Source of the DNA: Clostridia bacterium
Lineage (GTDB): Bacteria > Bacillota > Clostridia > Oscillospirales > CAG-382
Length of the DNA stretch: 7,393 nucleotides
Direction of reading: 5' to 3'
NCBI GenBank assembly: GCA_017938055.1
Contig: JAGBCG010000127.1
Span: forward strand, 1 to 7,393
In this document: piece after piece, positions 1 through 7,105 of the stretch
Position numbering within the stretch: position 1 is the stretch's first letter
Layout: the number at the start of each line of letters is the position of its first letter
Notes under the pieces: generated by a model
What the model saw: only the letters and a program-made list of their open reading frames with translations
Database searches by the model: none
What the model was told of the DNA's origin: nothing
Translations under genes and position numbers: made by a program

Positions 1-3000
1 ACAAGACCATGCTGAGCACATTTTTGTCTGATAAGAGCAATTTGAATAAGACTTTGCGTTTCTTTGGGAATGTCGCCGTATCTGTCAAGCAGCTCGTCCT
101 TAACGTCATCCGCATCCTCGTTTGTCTTAATAGCAGCAATTCTTTTATACATTGAAATTCTGTCACCGGGACGCTTTATATATTTTTCAGGAATATATGC
201 ATTAATCTTTATATCCACAGTGCAATCAGGTGGTTGTTGTGTTATTTCGCCTTTTTCTTCAAGCACCGCCTGTTCAAGAAGCTTTATAAACAAATCATAG
301 CCAACGCTTTCCATGTGTCCTGACTGCTCTGAGCCAAGCAGATTTCCGGCACCTCTTATTTCAAGGTCACGCATTGCAATCTTAAAACCTGAGCCAAACT
401 CAGTAAATTCCTTTATTGCAGTAAGACGTTTTTGTGCAATTTCGTTGAGCATTCTGTCACGCTTCCATGTAAAATACGCATAAGCACGTCTTGAAGAACG
501 TCCGACTCGGCCTCTTAGCTGATGAAGCTGACTTAGTCCCAGTCTGTCCGCATCCTCTATTATAAGAGTGTTGGCATTGGGTACGTCCACACCCGTTTCA
601 ATAATTGTGGTACAGACAAGAATATCCGTCTTTCCCTCAACAACATCCTTCCATGCCTCGCTTAACTGCTCCTGACTCATTTTTCCGTGAGCTACTGCAA
701 TAGAAGCCTCCGGCACCGCTTCATGAAGCATTGAAGCAACACTGTCAATATCCTCGACCTTGTTATGAAGATAAAACACCTGTCCTGCTCTGCGTAACTC
801 ACGTTTTATTGCCTCTGTAATTACTGACATATCATGCTCAAGCACATACGTCTGCACAGGGTGTCTGTCAACAGGAGCCTGCTCAAGTATAGACATGTCC
901 CTTATACCAACAAGTGCCATATTAAAGGTTCTGGGTATAGGCGTTGCTGAAAGGGTGAGTACGTCCACCTGCTTTGACATTTCCTTTAAGCGTTCCTTGT
1001 GAGTAACACCGAATCTCTGCTCCTCGTCCACAATTAAAAGCCCCAGGTCTTTAAACTCCACGCCCTTTGCAAGCAATTTATGTGTGCCTACAACAATGTC
1101 CACATCGCCTATTTTCAGCCTGTCGCAGATTTTTTTCGCCTTGCTCTGAGTGTATCTTGAAAGCATTTCCACTTTAATGGGAAAAGACTGCATGCGTGAG
1201 ATAATTGTTCTGTAATGCTGCCAGCAAAGAACAGTGGTGGGTACAAGAATTGCAACCTGCTTTCCCTCCATTACACACTTGAACGCCGCACGCAGAGCAA
1301 CCTCTGTTTTACCAAAACCAACGTCCCCGCAAAGAAGTCTGTCCATCGGACAAGGCTTTTCCATGTCCTTCTTTATGTCACGAACGGCCTCAAGCTGACC
1401 ATCCGTTTCCTCATACTGAAAGCGTTCTTCAAATTCTCTTTGCCACTCGGTATCCGTACCGAAAGCATACCCAGGACGTCTTGTTCTTTCAGCGTACAGA
1501 GCAATGAGATTTTTTGCAATATCCTTAGCCGCCTTTTTTGCTCTTGCCTTTGTCTTTGTCCAGTCGCCCGAGCCAAGCTTTGATAAACGTACACTATCAC
1601 TTTTCCCACTGAACTTTGAAATTTTGTCAAGCTGGTCACATGGCACATAAAGCGAATCGCTCCCCTGATACCTGAGGGTAATGTAGTCACGAGTAATACC
1701 TGCGACCGTCAGCGTCTTTATCCCCTCATATACACCGATACCATGAACATCATGCACCACAAAATCTCCCGCTGTAAGCTCAAGGTATGAGGAAATCCTG
1801 TTTTTTGCACCGCTTTTGCTTGTTTTCAATTTTGCAACTGATGCTTTTCTGTTTTCAGGTGATGTGCTTGCACAAACAAGTACGAATTTTGCCTTTGCAC
1901 ATTCAAAGCCGCTTATCTGCCCCTGTCCGTTTTCGTAAAGTATATACACAAAGCCGCACTTCATCTGGTCATATTTCACCTCAGACGTAACTGCACAGCT
2001 AATGCCTCTGTCACGAAGTATGTTTTCAAGGTCACTTGCCTGCATAAATCCACCGGTGACTACAAGCACCTTCATATCCGCTTTTATAAATCCCGACAAA
2101 TCCTCACACAGTATATCAGGATTTGAAAAAGTGACAGGGGTATGCTTTGAGGCAAATTCAAAGTAACCCGAAAGGTCAATGTCAGGCGTGGAGGAGAAAT
2201 TGTCAGTGCATACACACGGCATTGTCATAAGCTTTGACTTCATTTGTTCTTTGTCAAGACAGAAAACAGCCCCCTTTATATCAGCCTGTCCTGTTTGTGC
2301 AAGGCTCACCAAATCCTCACCAAGCTGCCACAGGTAAGAATTCAGCCTGTCCTTTACTCTCGGATAATCACATACAAAGGTAAACAGAGTGCAGTAGTCA
2401 AAAAGACAGGTAAAGCTGTCATACATAAAAGGTAAATACTTGTCAAGACAGCACAGAGTGCCCTCTTCAAAATCACGTTTTTCCTTCTCAAGCTTTTCTG
2501 CAGCATCCGTGTTCTTCTTTCTTTTTGCCGACAGTATAAGTCGGTCCATTGTTTCGGTAATTCTGTGACAAGCATCCGTATCCGGCATCTGCTCACGAAT
2601 CGGAGTCACAAAAAATTCTTCCACATTCTCAACACGTCGTTGACTCAAAACATCAAAAAATCCTGCGGCATCTACCTCGTCGCCGAAAAATTCCATTCTT
2701 ATGGGCTTGTCATAATCAGGAACATAAACATCAAGAATATCTCCTCTTACCGCAAACTGCCCCTGTCCCTCAACGCAGTCGCATCTTGTATAGCCGTAGC
2801 TCATGAGTCTTTCACAAAGACCATCCCGTGAAAGCTCCATTCCTGTTTTGATATTGGACTTTTCTTTAAGCATTGACACCGGCGGAAGAATCCCCAGAGC
2901 CGCCTCAGGTACAGAAACCACAGCATCAACGTTTCCTGAAACGATTTCACGCAATACCCTCAGTCTTTCGTACTCCCACTCATGACTTGTGGCGTTTATA

Positions 3001-3329
3001 TTGTGAAAATTATAGTCACGAACAGGAAAAACCTCTGTCTTAATTCCGTAAGCACACATTGCACTTTTCATTGCATATGCCGTCTTTTCCTCACTGCAAA
3101 GCACAAGAGCTGTACCGGAATTTCCATCCGCAAAGTCGTTTTTTATTTTCTGCAAAAGCTCGCTGCACAAAGCATCTCTGAGTCCTGCCGTGAGTCCCGT
3201 ACAATAGCATACTCCCTGGCTATATCCCTTTGATGTGCGTTCAAATCGTGACAATAACGAGTATATTTCATTATACTCAGAAAGTGACCTTACAGCTTCA
3301 AGACATACATTCAAGTTGGTTTTCTGCAT
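1..3329 (-). CDS. mfd: Transcription-repair coupling factor Mfd (3' end cut by window)
   Basis: Mfd is a cytoplasmic ATP-driven DNA translocase that displaces RNA polymerase stalled at lesions and recruits UvrA for nucleotide excision repair. The reading frame is open from the ATG at 3329-3327 to the window edge, giving 1109 codons; the usual length is about 1150-1180, so only the end of the C-terminal UvrA-regulating domain is missing. Visible in order: a UvrB-like N-terminal region (RGDILD and EFFGDEVD motifs near residues 195-220); the RNA-polymerase-interacting domain with GDFVVHDVHGIG near 515; Walker A GDVGFGKTEV with lysine 674; the DEEQ box at 768-771; LSATPIPRT near 795; and the motif V/VI block ending RGRVGR near 938. 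A typical AAGGAG ribosome binding site five bases upstream supports the start. No frameshift or missing helicase motif was seen. It is co-directional with, and downstream of, the two redox genes. Confidence 0.97.
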   Translation of the reverse strand, partial: MQKTNLNVCLEAVRSLSEYNEIYSLLSRFERTSKGYSQGVCYCTGLTAGLRDALCSELLQKIKNDFADGNSGTALVLCSEEKTAYAMKSAMCAYGIKTEVFPVRDYNFHNINATSHEWEYERLRVLREIVSGNVDAVVSVPEAALGILPPVSMLKEKSNIKTGMELSRDGLCERLMSYGYTRCDCVEGQGQFAVRGDILDVYVPDYDKPIRMEFFGDEVDAAGFFDVLSQRRVENVEEFFVTPIREQMPDTDACHRITETMDRLILSAKRKKNTDAAEKLEKEKRDFEEGTLCCLDKYLPFMYDSFTCLFDYCTLFTFVCDYPRVKDRLNSYLWQLGEDLVSLAQTGQADIKGAVFCLDKEQMKSKLMTMPCVCTDNFSSTPDIDLSGYFEFASKHTPVTFSNPDILCEDLSGFIKADMKVLVVTGGFMQASDLENILRDRGISCAVTSEVKYDQMKCGFVYILYENGQGQISGFECAKAKFVLVCASTSPENRKASVAKLKTSKSGAKNRISSYLELTAGDFVVHDVHGIGVYEGIKTLTVAGITRDYITLRYQGSDSLYVPCDQLDKISKFSGKSDSVRLSKLGSGDWTKTKARAKKAAKDIAKNLIALYAERTRRPGYAFGTDTEWQREFEERFQYEETDGQLEAVRDIKKDMEKPCPMDRLLCGDVGFGKTEVALRAAFKCVMEGKQVAILVPTTVLCWQHYRTIISRMQSFPIKVEMLSRYTQSKAKKICDRLKIGDVDIVVGTHKLLAKGVEFKDLGLLIVDEEQRFGVTHKERLKEMSKQVDVLTLSATPIPRTFNMALVGIRDMSILEQAPVDRHPVQTYVLEHDMSVITEAIKRELRRAGQVFYLHNKVEDIDSVASMLHEAVPEASIAVAHGKMSQEQLSEAWKDVVEGKTDILVCTTIIETGVDVPNANTLIIEDADRLGLSQLHQLRGRVGRSSRRAYAYFTWKRDRMLNEIAQKRLTAIKEFTEFGSGFKIAMRDLEIRGAGNLLGSEQSGHMESVGYDLFIKLLEQAVLEEKGEITQQPPDCTVDIKINAYIPEKYIKRPGDRISMYKRIAAIKTNEDADDVKDELLDRYGDIPKETQSLIQIALIRQKCAQHGL

Positions 3330-3370
3330 AGTTTCTCCTTTCAAATACACTTTTTTGACAAACGCCGAAA

Positions 3371-3391
3371 GCGAACACTTTTGGTGTTCGC
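3371..3391 (-). other. Perfect hairpin in the mfd leader
   Basis: An 8-bp perfect inverted repeat, GCGAACAC (3371-3378 on the plus strand) and GTGTTCGC (3384-3391), has a 5-base loop and lies about 40 bases before the mfd start codon. On the mfd strand it is followed only by TTTCGGCG, so the U-tract expected of an efficient terminator is missing. It could be a leader structure affecting mfd, a weak terminator for the upstream operon, or a protein-binding palindrome. The sequence does not decide between these. Confidence 0.5.
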
Positions 3392-3498
3392 ATATTTGTA
3401 TTTATTTTGTCTTATTTACTCTATATTTTACATATAAAAGCACAATAATTTTTTCGGCCTACTGCTTGCCTTACGCAATGCTTGCAAAAATAAAGCAT

Positions 3499-3526
3499 CT
3501 TATAACAAAAATCCGTGTATTGACAA
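3499..3526 (-). promoter_or_regulatory. Candidate sigma-A promoter for mfd, extended -10
   Basis: On the minus strand TTGTCA (3526-3521) is followed after 16 bases by TATAAG (3504-3499). A TG dinucleotide one base before the -10 box makes it an extended -10 element. Each hexamer matches the consensus at five of six positions. Transcription would start near 3492 and give a leader of about 160 bases that includes the hairpin at 3371-3391. The promoter lies just downstream of the FAD oxidoreductase stop codon, so mfd need not depend on the upstream operon. Confidence 0.6.
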
Positions 3527-3576
3527 TATCAGAGGAATAACTGAATGGTTTAGATGTCACTAAATGCTGTATGCAA

Positions 3577-4872
3577 TCAATCTAAAATTGCACCTTTTGA
3601 CTTAAGAATAGTCTGCAATGTATCAATGCTTATGTTTTCCGGCATGCAATTATTTTCTACAGCCAACGCAGAAGCAACGCCCGCCGCCTGTCCCATTGCC
3701 ATTGCACAAGGCATGCATCGAAGTCCGCCCGCCGCCTGTGACTCGCAGGAAATTGTTTTTCCCGCTACAATCAAATTGTCAATTCCCTCAGGAATAAGAC
3801 TCCTGTATGGAATATAATACTTTTGAGCAACCTCAATTTTGAAATTGCCGGACTCCTTTTCATTTCTGGGATGAACGTCCATTCCGTAGCCATAGGTTGC
3901 TATACGGTCATCAAATTTTGTTCCATTTATAATATCGTTAACTGTAATTTTGTATTTTCCTGTGATATGACGGCTTTCTCTCACTCCAAGAACAGGTGCA
4001 ACCTGTGCAATTTGAGCATTTTCAAAGCCCTGAGTTTTTTCTCTAAGAACTTTATATGCATCCAAAACCTGTCTGCGTGCTTTAATATGAGCTTTTGTCA
4101 TGCTTTGCGAATTAGTTGCATCAACGTCAAACACACGGTAATGATTAACTTTATACTTTCCATCGAGTGGAGTTCTGTATGCTTTGACGGGAAGTTCGGG
4201 TCTTGCTGACCTTGTCATAAACCCTTCGTCCTGCACACCGCCTACCTCAAACATCAATGTGGCCGGTTGTGGTACTGAGCTTCGTTCCTCTCCCTTGTAG
4301 GTATTTACGCCGGCAGCATTTGCAACATCGGCGTTTCCCGTACAATCAATATAGACATCAGCATCTACTGCAACAAGCCCCTCAAGTGCCGCAAGAACGA
4401 CCTTCTGTATTTTGCCATTTTCGCAGATACAGTCCACAAAACGAGTGTATAACATAACTTCAACACCTGCATCCTGCGTCATTTCATCGAGAACAATTTG
4501 TAAAGCAAAGGAATCAAAAGCAGTGACATGACGATGGTATCTTTCGATAAACGAGGTATGTATACTTGGTGAGTCAAGCTCCTCCGGCTTATATACTGCA
4601 TTATATTGATTCAGTTTATCAATAATCCTTCTGAAAATCCCGCCTACCACAAGTATATTACCATCACGGTCATAACAGGTCATAAAAGGGCCGACTAAAC
4701 CGGATGTTGCCATACCTCCAAGCATTCCCGTTGTTTCAACCAACAGCACAGTTTTTTTGTTATCTGCTGCTTCTATTGCTGCACATACGCCCGCAGGTCC
4801 ACCGCCTAAAACAATAACATCAAAATGTCCGTAATACGGTATTTCCTTTAAATACTGAATGGTGTTTTCCAT
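3577..4872 (-). CDS. FAD-dependent oxidoreductase (FAD_oxidored family), substrate unknown
   Basis: This 431-residue protein has no signal peptide or membrane segment and should be a soluble flavoprotein. The N-terminal Rossmann motif GGGPAG (residues 23-28) with a glutamate at 46, ending the second strand, is the dinucleotide-binding site. Next come GGMATSGLVG near 52-61, DCTGNADVANAAG near 176-188 as a second nucleotide-contact segment, GVRESRHITGKY near 296-307, and the C-terminal FAD-contact block NLIVAGKTISCESQAAG near 366-382. The RESR and terminal GQAAG motifs are typical of the Pfam FAD_oxidored group, which has many members and few known substrates. I chose the ATG at 4872 because AAAGGTGA sits five bases before it. 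A GTG three codons upstream (4881) keeps the frame, but its Shine-Dalgarno match would be poorly placed. The start lies one base after the stop of the upstream dehydrogenase (TAATATG), and the ribosome binding site overlaps that gene's end, so translation is probably coupled. The two enzymes may act on one pathway, but the substrate cannot be named. Confidence 0.9.
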   Translation of the reverse strand: MENTIQYLKEIPYYGHFDVIVLGGGPAGVCAAIEAADNKKTVLLVETTGMLGGMATSGLVGPFMTCYDRDGNILVVGGIFRRIIDKLNQYNAVYKPEELDSPSIHTSFIERYHRHVTAFDSFALQIVLDEMTQDAGVEVMLYTRFVDCICENGKIQKVVLAALEGLVAVDADVYIDCTGNADVANAAGVNTYKGEERSSVPQPATLMFEVGGVQDEGFMTRSARPELPVKAYRTPLDGKYKVNHYRVFDVDATNSQSMTKAHIKARRQVLDAYKVLREKTQGFENAQIAQVAPVLGVRESRHITGKYKITVNDIINGTKFDDRIATYGYGMDVHPRNEKESGNFKIEVAQKYYIPYRSLIPEGIDNLIVAGKTISCESQAAGGLRCMPCAMAMGQAAGVASALAVENNCMPENISIDTLQTILKSKGAILD

Positions 4873-4873
4873 A

Positions 4874-5929
4874 TTATTCACCTTTCACAAATGTAAACTT
4901 TTCCCACGGAATATTAACGTCCTTTTTGTCTGACAAAATTTCATCAATGTGTAAAAGAAGCGGAAAATCTTCTTCCTTTAAAATACCTTTTTTAATATTT
5001 AATTTTACTGCCTTTGCGACTCTTTCTGCAACAACGAGAGATTCCAATGTTACACCATTCAGTTCTGCCTTAGCTTGATCAATATCAAGTCCTTTGCCAA
5101 GAAGAATACCAACAAGTCTTGTTCTTCCACCGTAAACCGTTACGTAAAGATCACCTACACCAACACACAGATTGTCAAGCGTCAACGCATTCTGGAACTC
5201 AAGTAACTTATACATTTCTTTTGATGCCTGACCAAACACTGCCGCCTGTGAATTAAAATGCAATTCATCATTTCCAAATATTTTCTGATTAAGTCCGATT
5301 GTGAGAGCAATTCCCAATGCGTAACCATTTTTAAGTGCAACTGCACTTTCAATACCTGTAACATCAGTTGTAATGCTGATATGATAATAATCAGTCTGCA
5401 TAAGTTCTTTAAGATATGCAAGCGTTTTTATATCATCTCCGCAAAATGCGACTTCAGTCTGGTCATGTGCCACAAGCTCATAGCTTGTGCAAGGGCCGCC
5501 TATAGCATTAAGCGAAATATTCTTGCCTATTGAATTGAGCTTTTCTCTCCATACATCAGGGTATGTTAAAAGCTTGCCTTCAGGTGTATTCATAAGCCCT
5601 TTGGTAACTGTCAGAACCGGAATGTCTTCCGGAATTACAGGAAGCACATTGTCTGCAAACCATTCTACTCCAAAGCTGCTAACGCCACCTATTATAACAT
5701 CACTGCCCTCGATTGCTTCTTTTAGCTGTTCTATTTGATAAAACTTTATTCCGTCAGGAAAATCCTTTTCAAATTTAGGATGTCGGTTATTTTTAATACA
5801 ACCGTCAATAAATTCCCTGTCTAAGTGTGTTCCCACAACTCTTACTTCGTGTTTGTTCTCTCTTGCCGGAAAAGCAAGAGCACTTCCCATCATTCCGGCT
5901 CCTACGATTGTTATAACTGCCATTTTCAT
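4874..5929 (-). CDS. Divergent glycerol-3-phosphate dehydrogenase-like NAD(P)-dependent oxidoreductase
   Basis: This 351-residue protein belongs to the NAD(P)-dependent glycerol-3-phosphate dehydrogenase family, whose classical reaction interconverts dihydroxyacetone phosphate and sn-glycerol 3-phosphate. Residues 10-15, GAGMMG, form the nucleotide-binding loop. Family landmarks follow: TKGL with K110; GGPCTSYE near 144-151; ALKNG with K200 and N201; and GVGDLYVTVYGGRTR (257-271) with D260, T264 and R269. The YGGRTR stretch looks more like the eukaryotic GPD1 YGGRNR than the SRN motif of bacterial GpsA, and the asparagine of the substrate-binding RN pair is threonine here. It may therefore be a paralogue with a related phosphorylated substrate rather than housekeeping gpsA. 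Two ATGs are possible: 5929 lies only three bases after AGGGGG, whereas 5923 (residue 3) lies nine bases after it and is better spaced. Numbering here uses 5929. The gene is first in a two-gene operon with the FAD oxidoreductase and diverges from the DeoR regulator. Confidence 0.88.
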   Translation of the reverse strand: MKMAVITIVGAGMMGSALAFPARENKHEVRVVGTHLDREFIDGCIKNNRHPKFEKDFPDGIKFYQIEQLKEAIEGSDVIIGGVSSFGVEWFADNVLPVIPEDIPVLTVTKGLMNTPEGKLLTYPDVWREKLNSIGKNISLNAIGGPCTSYELVAHDQTEVAFCGDDIKTLAYLKELMQTDYYHISITTDVTGIESAVALKNGYALGIALTIGLNQKIFGNDELHFNSQAAVFGQASKEMYKLLEFQNALTLDNLCVGVGDLYVTVYGGRTRLVGILLGKGLDIDQAKAELNGVTLESLVVAERVAKAVKLNIKKGILKEEDFPLLLHIDEILSDKKDVNIPWEKFTFVKGE

Positions 5930-5945
5930 TTACCCCCTGAAAATA

Positions 5946-5970
5946 TTTGAAAAAGTTTGACACTTTTTGA
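5946..5970. promoter_or_regulatory. Candidate DeoR operator: TTTGA direct repeats with inverted repeat
   Basis: TTTGA occurs three times at exactly 10-bp spacing (5946-5950, 5956-5960, 5966-5970), placing the copies on one face of the helix. Over the same bases lies a perfect 7-bp inverted repeat, AAAAAGT (5950-5956) and ACTTTTT (5962-5968), with a 5-base spacer. The block covers the -35 box of the regulator promoter and the predicted start of the operon transcript, so a bound repressor could block both. A fourth TTTGA at 6026 and the inverted repeat TGAAA-cat-TTTCA (6028-6040) lie in the regulator leader. Helically phased direct repeats are known operators for some DeoR-family proteins such as IolR. 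The region is A/T-rich, so chance cannot be excluded. Confidence 0.4.
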
Positions 5971-5985
5971 TAATTATGATATAAT
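5957..5985 (+). promoter_or_regulatory. Perfect consensus sigma-A promoter for the deoR-family gene
   Basis: TTGACA (5957-5962), a 17-base spacer and TATAAT (5980-5985) match the sigma-A consensus at all twelve positions, with TG one base before the -10 box. Transcription should begin near 5992, about 70 bases before the regulator's start codon. Such an intrinsically strong promoter in front of a regulator suggests that it is held down by repression, possibly autorepression through the overlapping TTTGA repeats. Confidence 0.85.
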
Positions 5986-6011
5986 TATATTACAAAATAC
6001 ATAAAAATCAA
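5984..6011 (-). promoter_or_regulatory. Candidate sigma-A promoter for the dehydrogenase/FAD operon
   Basis: On the minus strand TTGATT (6011-6006), a 16-base spacer and TATAAT (5989-5984) form a plausible promoter with a perfect -10 and a four-of-six -35. Transcription would start near 5977, giving a leader of about 50 bases. Its -10 box shares bases 5984-5985 with the -10 box of the divergent regulator promoter, so polymerase could hardly occupy both at once. Confidence 0.65.
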
Positions 6012-6064
6012 GTGATGACATAAATTTTGAAACATTTTCATCTTTTTTCATAAAGGAGAATAAT

Positions 6065-6778
6065 ATGATTATTTATGAAAGACAGCAAGCAATCTTAAAT
6101 CACCTGAAACAAAACAAAGTTTCCACAGTTAAAGAGCTTTCAAAAATTGTCTGGGCAAGTGAATCGTCGGTACGACGGGATATTAAGGTGTTGGAAAAAC
6201 AAGGCTATGTTGACCAAATATACGGCGGAGTAACTTTGTCCGGACATTCAAATAATGTCGTTCCCGTAACTCTGCGTAATTCATATAACTCAACCATAAA
6301 GGATGAGCTTGCAAAAACTGCATCTAAACATATTTTTGATGGTGCTACAATATTCATGGACGGTTCTTCAACCGTCAGAAGAATCATAAAATATACAAAT
6401 CGGTTTAAAGATTTAAAAATCATTACAAACAATCAGCTGATTTTTTCTGAATGTATGAATCCTCAAATAAAACTATATTGCACAGGCGGTCTTTTCAACA
6501 ATCATAGCAATATATTTATAGGTAGTACCGCAGAAAACTATATTGATTCGGTTAATGCAGATATTGTTTTCTTTTCAAGTCAGGCAATATCAAATGATGG
6601 TGAAATAAGCGATGTGTCTGAGGAGGAAACATCTTTGCGTAAAAAAATGCTCTCTCGTGCAAAAAAGAAAATCTTCCTTTGCGATTCCTCTAAATTAGGT
6701 TTGAAAAAAACCTTCTTCTTGTGTACAAAAAATGATGTTGATTTGATTATATGTGATAAAAAATTGCCATGGGAATAG
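6065..6778 (+). CDS. DeoR-family transcriptional regulator
   Basis: This is a 237-residue cytoplasmic DNA-binding protein of the DeoR family, whose members are mostly repressors released by phosphorylated sugars or polyols. The N-terminal winged helix-turn-helix spans about residues 3-57; TVKELSKIVWASESSVRRDI contains the turn and the recognition helix, and the wing carries YGGV. The rest is a DeoRC sensor domain of the ribose-phosphate-isomerase-like fold, with MDGSST (98-103) as the likely phosphate-binding loop, ITNN (120-123), CTGG (139-142) and FLCDSSKLG (204-212). Its length is slightly short of the usual 250 or so, but no key block is missing. AAAGGAGA lies five bases before the ATG at 6065. 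The coding sequence is visibly more A/T-rich than mfd, which is compatible with transfer but not proof. It diverges from the dehydrogenase/FAD operon, making that operon its most likely target. The effector cannot be read from the sequence. Confidence 0.95.
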   Translation: MIIYERQQAILNHLKQNKVSTVKELSKIVWASESSVRRDIKVLEKQGYVDQIYGGVTLSGHSNNVVPVTLRNSYNSTIKDELAKTASKHIFDGATIFMDGSSTVRRIIKYTNRFKDLKIITNNQLIFSECMNPQIKLYCTGGLFNNHSNIFIGSTAENYIDSVNADIVFFSSQAISNDGEISDVSEEETSLRKKMLSRAKKKIFLCDSSKLGLKKTFFLCTKNDVDLIICDKKLPWE

Positions 6779-6812
6779 TCAAGATTAAATAAGGAACAAG
6801 GAATAAATAAAA

Positions 6813-6841
6813 TCGACAAGATTCTTCTAAGACCTTGTCGA
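6813..6841 (+). terminator. Rho-independent terminator after the deoR-family gene
   Basis: A perfect 8-bp stem, TCGACAAG (6813-6820) with CTTGTCGA (6834-6841), encloses a 13-base loop and begins 34 bases after the regulator stop codon. The flanking AAA and TTT can pair after one A/C mismatch. Downstream on the plus strand the T run is short (CTTTTGG). On the minus strand the stem is followed by TTTTATTTATT, so it may also stop leftward transcription. Confidence 0.65.
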
Positions 6842-6882
6842 CTTTTGGCAAGGCAGAACGATAATGATGCACGAAGATTTAG

Positions 6883-7062
6883 GCGATATACTCGCTCACG
6901 CTCGTGCGATATATTTGTTATCGCAAATTCGATATAACTTCACTTCGTTTCGTTGCGATATGATATAAATTTCTTTTCTCGTTGCCGCATGGCAACATAT
7001 CGCATCCGTCAGGATATATCTCACCGAAGGCATATCGCAAATTCCGTCAGGAATTTATATCG
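6883..7062. repeat. Symmetric array of GATATA boxes with small hairpins
   Basis: Four GATATA-type boxes in one orientation (starting near 6883, 6906, 6930 and 6955) face four in the opposite orientation (near 6996, 7013, 7031 and 7056). They pair in nested order: 6884-6890 with 7056-7062 (7 bp), 6905-6912 with 7032-7039 (8 bp), 6931-6936 with 7015-7020 (6 bp), and 6954-6962 with 6996-7004 (9 bp). Between the boxes lie small perfect hairpins: CACG/CGTG (6897-6906), ATTTG/CAAAT (6913-6928), GTTGCC/GGCAAC (6981-6996), ATCC/GGAT (7004-7015) and AAATTCC/GGAATTT (7039-7056). The element could therefore fold as a branched stem with side arms. It has no convincing reading frame and sits between the ends of the regulator and the tRNA. 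It resembles dispersed intergenic repeats of gut Clostridia, but this window alone cannot show copy number. Confidence 0.75.
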
Positions 7063-7065
7063 TTG

Positions 7066-7103
7066 AAAAAACGACAGCAATCTGTTGATTACTGTCGTTT
7101 TTT
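7066..7103 (-). terminator. Strong terminator after tRNA-Val, active in both directions
   Basis: A 12-bp perfect stem, AAAAAACGACAG (7066-7077) with CTGTCGTTTTTT (7092-7103), encloses a loop that can extend the helix with AATC/GATT around TGTT. On the minus strand it begins three bases after the encoded CCA of the tRNA and ends in a T run, as expected for a tRNA transcript. The T run on the plus strand lets it also stop rightward transcripts from the regulator side. Confidence 0.9.
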
Positions 7104-7105
7104 TA

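Noticed and set aside
1215..1583. Plus-strand 122-codon frame inside mfd
   Set aside because: It is antisense to the conserved Mfd helicase motifs and has no protein-family features.
3371..3391. mfd-leader hairpin as the terminator of the redox operon
   Set aside because: There is no U-tract after the stem in the transcribed direction, and it lies inside the mfd leader downstream of the mfd promoter.
3235..3540. Plus-strand 101-codon frame over the mfd start and its leader
   Set aside because: No ribosome binding site and no recognisable protein; it overlaps mfd on the other strand and the mfd promoter region.
3823..4209. Plus-strand 128-codon cysteine-rich frame inside the FAD oxidoreductase
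   Set aside because: It is a shadow of the real minus-strand gene, with composition set by the opposite strand and no start signal.
4873..4881. GTG at 4881 as start of the FAD oxidoreductase
   Set aside because: The AAAGGTGA site overlaps this GTG and is correctly spaced only for the ATG at 4872.
6883..7062. GATATA array as a CRISPR
   Set aside because: The boxes are short, inverted about a centre and unevenly spaced, without identical repeats or regular spacers, and no cas gene is present.
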